A stretch of 10,363 nt of DNA from Dehalococcoidia bacterium. Lineage in GTDB: Bacteria > Chloroflexota > Dehalococcoidia > SZUA-161. The DNA is taken from contig SOKG01000059.1 in NCBI GenBank assembly GCA_004376205.1, forward strand, positions 1-10,363. Direction: 5' to 3'. The translations under genes were made by a program, and so were the position numbers. Of the stretch, positions 6,484 through 10,363 are shown in pieces (position 1 is the first letter of the stretch; each line of letters starts with the position of its first letter). The notes under the pieces are model-generated. The model was given only the letters and a program-made list of their open reading frames with translations. It searched no databases and had not been told where the DNA came from.

Positions 6484-6955
6484 TCAGGCAGAGAAACTCG
6501 TGGGAAAGGAGTCAAGCGTCATACGGGCCCCCGATGAAGTGAGCACGTCCGATATTAGGCACTACCGCGAAATAGTGGAAGGGGAGAAGGAGTCGTGGGA
6601 TACCAGTGCTGCCCCGCCTACCATGACCATGGTGTGGGCTATGGCTCCCCTATGGCCCGAGAAGGTGAAGCCGACCGAGCCTCACGAGCAAGTCTTGAAG
6701 CTGCTGGACGATGCTGGCTACGTCGGAACGATGGGAATTGGCCTGGACCAGGAGTGCATCAAGCCCGTGCTCCTGGGTGATCAGCTGAGCTTCAAGGTCA
6801 AGGTTATCAGTGTGTCGTCCGCTGAGGAAGAGACCGAGGCGGGAAAAGGCTATAAAGTCACATTGCTGTACACGTTCACCAACCAGAAAGGTGGGGTAGT
6901 CAGTACACAAACGTATACGATCCTGAAATTCAAGACGTTGGCTCAGGCATCCTGA
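6473..6955 (+). CDS. MaoC/FAS1-like hot-dog dehydratase subunit, catalytic motif lost
   Basis: A 160-residue single hot-dog protein of the MaoC N-terminal (FAS1-like dehydratase) type. Seen: the N-terminal lead-in VSTSDIRHYREIVEG (23-37), then APPTM (47-51) from the conserved I/A-APPT segment after the catalytic loop, then the beta-sheet portion with KPVLLGDQLSFKVKV (97-111) and YTILKFK at the end. The D-x-N-P-L-x-x-D stretch normally present before APPT is missing and replaced by EGEKESWD, so it is probably a structural or substrate-binding partner, as HadA is to HadB or ChsH1/ChsH2 subunits are to each other. Start: the ATG at 6473 has AGGAGG 6 nt upstream; a start 39 bp earlier in frame would read through the duplicated segment and lacks support. 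The next MaoC gene follows after 30 bp. Confidence 0.82.
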   Translation: MGLSQAEKLVGKESSVIRAPDEVSTSDIRHYREIVEGEKESWDTSAAPPTMTMVWAMAPLWPEKVKPTEPHEQVLKLLDDAGYVGTMGIGLDQECIKPVLLGDQLSFKVKVISVSSAEEETEAGKGYKVTLLYTFTNQKGGVVSTQTYTILKFKTLAQAS

Positions 6956-6985
6956 TTTAGAAAAGATTGGGGAGGTCAGTACACG

Positions 6986-7597
6986 ATGGCCAAACTACCA
7001 CAAGAGAAGATTCTGCCGTTCAACGATACCTCAGAGAAGGTCTTCGACTATTCAAAGGTGGAACCATTCATCGGCAAGTCGTCGCCGTGGCGCGAAGGGC
7101 ATGACATAGTGACCAAGTCGGACATAAGACACTGGTGCGAAGTCATGCGCGACGGCAATCCTTTATATGCGGATGAGGAATATGCCAAGAAAAGCAAATA
7201 CAGGGGTGTCATCGCTCCCCCTACGATGGCGCAGGCATGGTCTCTGGAACCGATGCATTCGGCGCTGAGGCAGTTCGTCAATGAAATCGAGCCGCACCCA
7301 AATGACCCTCACACTCAGTGTTTCATGGAGTGTAACAAACAGGGATACTCGGGCGTCGTCGCTACTGAACAGGAGCAGATTTATTTCAATCCCATAAGAC
7401 CCGGAGATATGATAAGCTGTCAACTCACACTCCACCGAGTATCCACGTATGACCATTTCACACGAATGGGCATAGGACGCTACGTTGACCTCAAGTACAC
7501 TCTCAAGAATCAACGTGACGAGGTAGTATGCGAAATGATCTTCAGAGTTCTGAAATACAAACCTACTCAGACAACCTGGCGAGCCTATAAAGGCTGA
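6986..7597 (+). CDS. MaoC/FAS1-like dehydratase family protein
   Basis: A 203-residue hot-dog protein of the MaoC N-terminal dehydratase family. Seen: SDIRHWCEVMRDGNPLYAD at 45-63, matching the hydratase-2 pattern D-x-N-P-L-H-x-D except that the catalytic histidine is Tyr61; GVIAPPTM at 74-81; ATEQEQIYFNPIRPGD at 126-141; and RYVDLKYTLKNQRDEVV at 165-181, the closing strands. The Tyr variant is common in the FAS1-like branch and suggests a subunit that shapes the acyl-binding tunnel more than one that does chemistry. It begins SDIRH like the preceding protein, so the two are paralogues. Start: ATG with GGGGAGGT about 9 nt upstream. It probably forms a heteromer with the following MaoC protein to hydrate the enoyl-CoA made by the dehydrogenase. 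Confidence 0.87.
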   Translation: MAKLPQEKILPFNDTSEKVFDYSKVEPFIGKSSPWREGHDIVTKSDIRHWCEVMRDGNPLYADEEYAKKSKYRGVIAPPTMAQAWSLEPMHSALRQFVNEIEPHPNDPHTQCFMECNKQGYSGVVATEQEQIYFNPIRPGDMISCQLTLHRVSTYDHFTRMGIGRYVDLKYTLKNQRDEVVCEMIFRVLKYKPTQTTWRAYKG

Positions 7598-7634
7598 TAC
7601 TAAGTTAAAGCAGGAAAAAGGGAGGTAACCAAAA

Positions 7635-8075
7635 ATGGTGAAAAGCGCCAAGAAGATTTACTGGGAAGCCGTTAATGTGGGGCAAGACCTACCTGAAACT
7701 GCACGTGATATCGATTACACTCTTATCGCCTGCGGCGCGGTATGGGCGACGCACGACTTCATGCCAGTACACCACAATCCAGAATTTGCCAAACTGCAAG
7801 GGGCTCCCAATGTCTTCATGAACATCCTGACCACTAACGGACTTGTAGGCGCGTATTTGACGGATTGGACAGGTCCCGAGGGGGAACTGAAGAAGCTAAG
7901 AATCGGGCTGGCAGTCCCCAACTTTCCCGAAGATAGGATGACCCTGAACGGGACGGTTGAGAAGAAATGGGAGGAGGGTGGCGAGCACCTGGTACAGATC
8001 AGGGTCATCGGTGAGAATCAGATGGGGCCCCATGTTACTGGGACGGCAGTTATGGCCCTGCCTACGAAAGGATAG
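7635..8075 (+). CDS. MaoC-like enoyl-CoA hydratase/dehydratase, catalytic subunit
   Basis: A 146-residue single hot-dog protein of the MaoC-like (HadB/ChsH-type) branch. Seen: the hydratase loop THDFMPVHHNPEFAK at 39-53, in which D41 and H46 fall on the catalytic Asp and His of R-specific hydratases; the usual D-x-N-P-x-H-x-D is D-F-M-P-V-H-H-N here. Then MNILTTNGLVGAYLTDW (62-78), the central helix with the conserved TNG, followed by strands ending in TGTAVMALP. It is the only one of the three hot-dog genes with both catalytic residues, so it should carry the activity: hydration of a 2-enoyl-CoA to a 3-hydroxyacyl-CoA, or the reverse. Start: ATG with GGGAGGT 8 nt upstream. The thiolase-fold gene follows after 13 bp. 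Confidence 0.88.
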   Translation: MVKSAKKIYWEAVNVGQDLPETARDIDYTLIACGAVWATHDFMPVHHNPEFAKLQGAPNVFMNILTTNGLVGAYLTDWTGPEGELKKLRIGLAVPNFPEDRMTLNGTVEKKWEEGGEHLVQIRVIGENQMGPHVTGTAVMALPTKG

Positions 8076-8088
8076 GAGGGGGTAAACA

Positions 8089-9270
8089 ATGGATCTTAGA
8101 AACAAGGCTTGTATCGTTGGCATTGGATCAACCGAGTTCACGAGAAACTGCGGGCGCAGCGAAATACATATGGCAGTGGACGCGACGATGGGGGCATGCG
8201 AGGACGCCGGCCTCGAGCCCGAGAGAATCGACGGCATCTCCAGGTTCGGCACGGCGGGGCAGACCGCTACCGAGTTTGTGACGGATACCGATGTTGCCAG
8301 ATGTTTGGGCATTCGCAACCTCAGATTCTTCGTGGAAAGCCCCTGGGGGGGTGGGGCTTGTTGTGCCACCGTTATGCAGGCAGCGATGGCGGTGGCAACA
8401 GGCACGGCGGATTACGTCCTCTGCTTCAGGTCGATCAGGGCAGCCACCGGCACGGTGCGCTACGGCAGGCCCACCAGGTTTCCGATCGATGCCCACTGGA
8501 GTTACTCCATGCCCTTTGGCCTGTTGACTCCTACCTCATGGGTCGCCATGTTCACACGAAGGTGGATGTATGAGACTGGAGCCACCAAGGAGCAACTCGG
8601 GCACCTCGCCATAGTGACGCGGGAGAACGCCTGCAGGAACCCCCGCGCCGTGTACTATGGCAGGCCTCTGACCATGGAGGAGTATCTCCGTTCGCCCATG
8701 CTGTGTGACCCGTTCTGCCTCCACGACACCTGCATAGAGAACGATGGATGCGTTGCTCTAATCGTCACCACGCCTGACAGGGCGAAGGACCTGAAGCAGA
8801 AGCCAGCCTATATTACGGCTGCAGCTGAGGCTACGTCGTGGGACTCCTATTGCATGACCAGCTTCTACAGAGAAGAGATCGGAATACCGGAGATGGAGGA
8901 GGCCGGGAAAGAACTTTGGAAAAGGTCAGGGCTCACTCCTAAGGATATGGATGTGGTCCAGTTCTACGATGCTTTCACTTCCCTTGTCCCCATGCAGATG
9001 GAGGTGTTGGGCTTCGTCAAGAAGGGAGAGGGCGGTGCCTTCCTGGAAGGAGGAGACCGCATCAGGCCGACCGGCGAGCTTCCCATCAATACCTCCGGCA
9101 GCATGCTGTCCGAGGCCTATATACACGGCATGAACATGATCACTGAGGGTGTGAGGCAGATACGGGGCACATCGACGACGCAGATCAAGGATGTATCCAG
9201 GGTGCTGTGCACAGGCGGCCTCGGAGTACCGACAAGCGCCCTCATCCTGAGCAAAGAACAGGCATCCTAA
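8089..9270 (+). CDS. Thiolase-fold protein without catalytic Cys, Ltp2-like retro-aldolase candidate
   Basis: A 393-residue protein of the SCP2-type thiolase superfamily, usually labelled acetyl-CoA acetyltransferase. Seen: ACIVGIGSTEFTR at 7-19 at the start of the fold; VESPWGGGACCATV at 82-95, where a thiolase nucleophile would align with G88 or G89, not with C91 or C92; FYDAFT at 292-297; NTSGSMLSEAYIHG at 334-347; QIRG at 357-360; and CTGGLG at 374-379. Loss of the nucleophile together with tyrosines Y293 and Y344 resembles Ltp2, the aldolase that cuts the steroid side chain by retro-aldol cleavage; from memory, Ltp2 has functional tyrosines at nearly the same numbers. The next gene is a DUF35 protein, the obligate partner type. 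Alternatives are a true thiolase with displaced Cys, or a BbsB-like enzyme. Start: ATG with AGGAGGGGG 7 nt upstream. Confidence 0.85.
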   Translation: MDLRNKACIVGIGSTEFTRNCGRSEIHMAVDATMGACEDAGLEPERIDGISRFGTAGQTATEFVTDTDVARCLGIRNLRFFVESPWGGGACCATVMQAAMAVATGTADYVLCFRSIRAATGTVRYGRPTRFPIDAHWSYSMPFGLLTPTSWVAMFTRRWMYETGATKEQLGHLAIVTRENACRNPRAVYYGRPLTMEEYLRSPMLCDPFCLHDTCIENDGCVALIVTTPDRAKDLKQKPAYITAAAEATSWDSYCMTSFYREEIGIPEMEEAGKELWKRSGLTPKDMDVVQFYDAFTSLVPMQMEVLGFVKKGEGGAFLEGGDRIRPTGELPINTSGSMLSEAYIHGMNMITEGVRQIRGTSTTQIKDVSRVLCTGGLGVPTSALILSKEQAS

Positions 9271-9291
9271 GCGGAAAGTGAGGTAACCGAG

Positions 9292-9723
9292 ATGGCTGTC
9301 AGGTTCAACCAGAGGTACGCCCAGTATTTCTTCGAGCCGGTGGCTGAGTCTTTCGAAGAGGAGCACTGGAACGCCATCAAGAGACGCGAGCTGGTTTTTC
9401 AAAGATGTGCGAAGTGCGAAACGTGGCTTCATCCGCCGCGCCCCATGTGCTATAAGTGCCACAGCTATGACCTGGAGTGGGTGAAATCCAGCGGAAGGGG
9501 GAAGATCTATAGCTGGGTGACGTTCACTAGGGAGGCAAACCCGTTCTACAGAATCCCCTATGAGGTGGTACTTGTGGAGATGGATGATGAGAAGGGCGTT
9601 CGCTTTATCTCCAATATGGCGGAGGGCAATGCGGAAGACCTCTACATCGGTATGCCAGTTGAATTGGTGTGGGTGGATGTAACGAAGGAGCAACCCCTTC
9701 CCATGTTCAGACCGGCGAAGTAG
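9292..9723 (+). CDS. DUF35 zinc-ribbon / OB-fold partner protein
   Basis: A 143-residue DUF35 protein. Seen: N-terminal helix with EPVAESFEEEHWNAIKRREL at about 15-34; a rubredoxin-like zinc ribbon with C39-x2-C42 and C53-x2-C56 (QRCAKCETWLHPPRPMCYKC); then an OB fold from about residue 62, with GRGKIYSWVTF at 68-78 and VVLVEMDDEKGVRF at 92-105. DUF35 proteins bind thiolase-fold enzymes and are required for their folding or activity: ChsH2's C-terminal DUF35 binds Ltp2, and BbsA binds BbsB. Here the domain is a separate gene 21 bp behind the thiolase-fold gene, so the pair most likely forms an alpha2beta2-type complex. Start: ATG with TGAGGT 7 nt upstream. All four zinc cysteines are present, so the ribbon is intact. 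Confidence 0.92.
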   Translation: MAVRFNQRYAQYFFEPVAESFEEEHWNAIKRRELVFQRCAKCETWLHPPRPMCYKCHSYDLEWVKSSGRGKIYSWVTFTREANPFYRIPYEVVLVEMDDEKGVRFISNMAEGNAEDLYIGMPVELVWVDVTKEQPLPMFRPAK

Positions 9724-9778
9724 AGGGCCAGCGCACTACCGCCCCGGTACAACAAGACAGCACGCAGGAGGACACCAG

Positions 9779-10360
9779 ATGGAGGAACTTAAAGACTACA
9801 GCGGCGAGTACAAGCCTCATTTGAAGTTGGAGGACTTCTCCAAAGAATCGCTCATCGGATTACTTAAGAGCTATCAGATCGTCTTTGTGGGACTAATGGG
9901 AATGTGGAACACAGTGAATCGGGAGAGAATGAGTGTTGAAGAAGCCTTCAAACTGGATGCCTATGTTTACCAAAGAATGGTGAGTAAGTTCGCACTCCCG
10001 CTAGTCACGCAGGCCATGAATATCCGCGGAGATGACGTGGTTACTATGCTGAAGTACTTCCAGGTGGCCCCCGACGGTGCCCGGGAGGGACTGTACGAAT
10101 TCGACTATGACATTAAGAACAGCGATCACGCCATACTGACTTTCACAAGTTGCCCCTCCCTGCTCTATTTCGAGAGAAAAGGAAACGACAAGGATATAGA
10201 CGGCCTCTGTGGCCCGGGTGGCGTAGAGGAACGGGCCTTCATCGAAATCTGCAAGTACTTCAATCCAAACATGAAGTGCAGAGCTCTGAAGCTCCCTCCT
10301 CGAAAAAGCAAAGACGATATCTGCTGTCAGTGGGAGTTCAAGGTTGAACCAAAGACGTAG
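9779..10360 (+). CDS. Cys-rich DUF6125 / ATC hydrolase-like protein
   Basis: A 193-residue protein that I match, tentatively, to the DUF6125 group related to L-2-amino-thiazoline-4-carboxylate hydrolase-like proteins. Seen: a helical N-terminal half (20-95) with LKSYQIVFVGLMGMWNTV, hydrophobic but interrupted and not a clear membrane segment; then a beta-rich half with six cysteines at 125 (TSCPS), 144 (GLCGPGG), 158, 167, 182 and 183 (ICCQWEF). The cysteine pattern suggests a metal or cluster site or a reactive thiol, not disulfides, since no signal peptide is seen. Start: ATG with AGGAGG 7 nt upstream. It is the last gene of the rightward run, 55 bp after the DUF35 gene, and may continue the operon beyond the window. 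Function unknown. Confidence 0.6.
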   Translation: MEELKDYSGEYKPHLKLEDFSKESLIGLLKSYQIVFVGLMGMWNTVNRERMSVEEAFKLDAYVYQRMVSKFALPLVTQAMNIRGDDVVTMLKYFQVAPDGAREGLYEFDYDIKNSDHAILTFTSCPSLLYFERKGNDKDIDGLCGPGGVEERAFIEICKYFNPNMKCRALKLPPRKSKDDICCQWEFKVEPKT

Positions 10361-10363
10361 GTG

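Noticed and set aside
7163..7651. Minus-strand frame of 162 codons opposite the second MaoC gene
   Set aside because: It is a shadow of a gene with clear family motifs, with no function recognisable in its own translation.
7896..8405. Minus-strand frame of 169 codons across the third MaoC gene and the thiolase-fold gene
   Set aside because: It is antisense to strongly supported genes, and its low-complexity translation has no domain signature.
8926..9693. Long open frame of 255 codons on the minus strand opposite the thiolase-fold and DUF35 genes
   Set aside because: It spans two well-supported plus-strand genes and their junction, its translation resembles no family I know, and it has no independent support. 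It is an artefact of codon use on the other strand.
1..10363. CRISPR arrays, insertion sequences, tRNA or rRNA genes
   Set aside because: No regularly spaced repeats, transposase motifs, terminal inverted repeats or structural RNA signatures were seen on reading both strands.

Overview
The window holds eleven complete protein genes in two divergent arms and reads as an accessory catabolic region of a bacterium. The base composition is moderate (about half G+C by eye), nearly every gene has a strong purine-rich Shine-Dalgarno site, and spacing is tight. Stacks of acyl-CoA dehydrogenase, MaoC, thiolase-like and DUF35 genes, together with a Cys-rich DUF6125/ATC-hydrolase-like protein, are common in uncultivated Chloroflexota (Dehalococcoidia-like), Desulfobacterota and some Peptococcaceae and actinobacteria. 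That placement is a low-confidence inference; there is no rRNA or other phylogenetic marker here.

Left arm (2-4104, minus strand, transcribed kinase, then RuBisCO-like protein, then dehydrogenase). An FGGY sugar kinase overlaps by 4 bp a RuBisCO-like protein (RLP), followed 24 bp later by a saccharopine-dehydrogenase-like oxidoreductase. The RLP keeps the carbamylation-lysine/metal motif KDDE and two key lysines but has lost other residues essential for CO2 fixation. It should therefore be a Mg-dependent enolase, isomerase or decarboxylase-type enzyme acting on a phosphorylated sugar or sugar acid made by the kinase. I do not recognise this exact three-gene set as a described pathway.

Middle (4105-5208). 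A short divergent intergenic region carries a plausible minus-strand promoter for the kinase operon. It is followed by a VOC-fold metalloenzyme gene, then a 367-bp gap. That gap contains a near-consensus sigma-70 promoter (TTGACA-17-TATAAG), a long leader of about 260 nt and a perfect 12-bp palindrome.

Right arm (5209-10360, plus strand). The order is acyl-CoA dehydrogenase, three MaoC/hot-dog proteins, a thiolase-fold protein without the catalytic cysteine, a DUF35 zinc-ribbon/OB protein and a Cys-rich DUF6125-like protein. This is the logic of the actinobacterial steroid side-chain modules (ChsE dehydrogenase, ChsH1-ChsH2 MaoC hydratase with a DUF35 domain, and Ltp2 aldolase). Here the DUF35 is a separate gene and the hydratase is split over three genes. 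The likely sequence is dehydrogenation of an acyl-CoA, hydration, then retro-aldol C-C cleavage. The substrate cannot be read from the sequence. A decayed tandem copy of the first MaoC gene's N-terminus lies just upstream of that gene.
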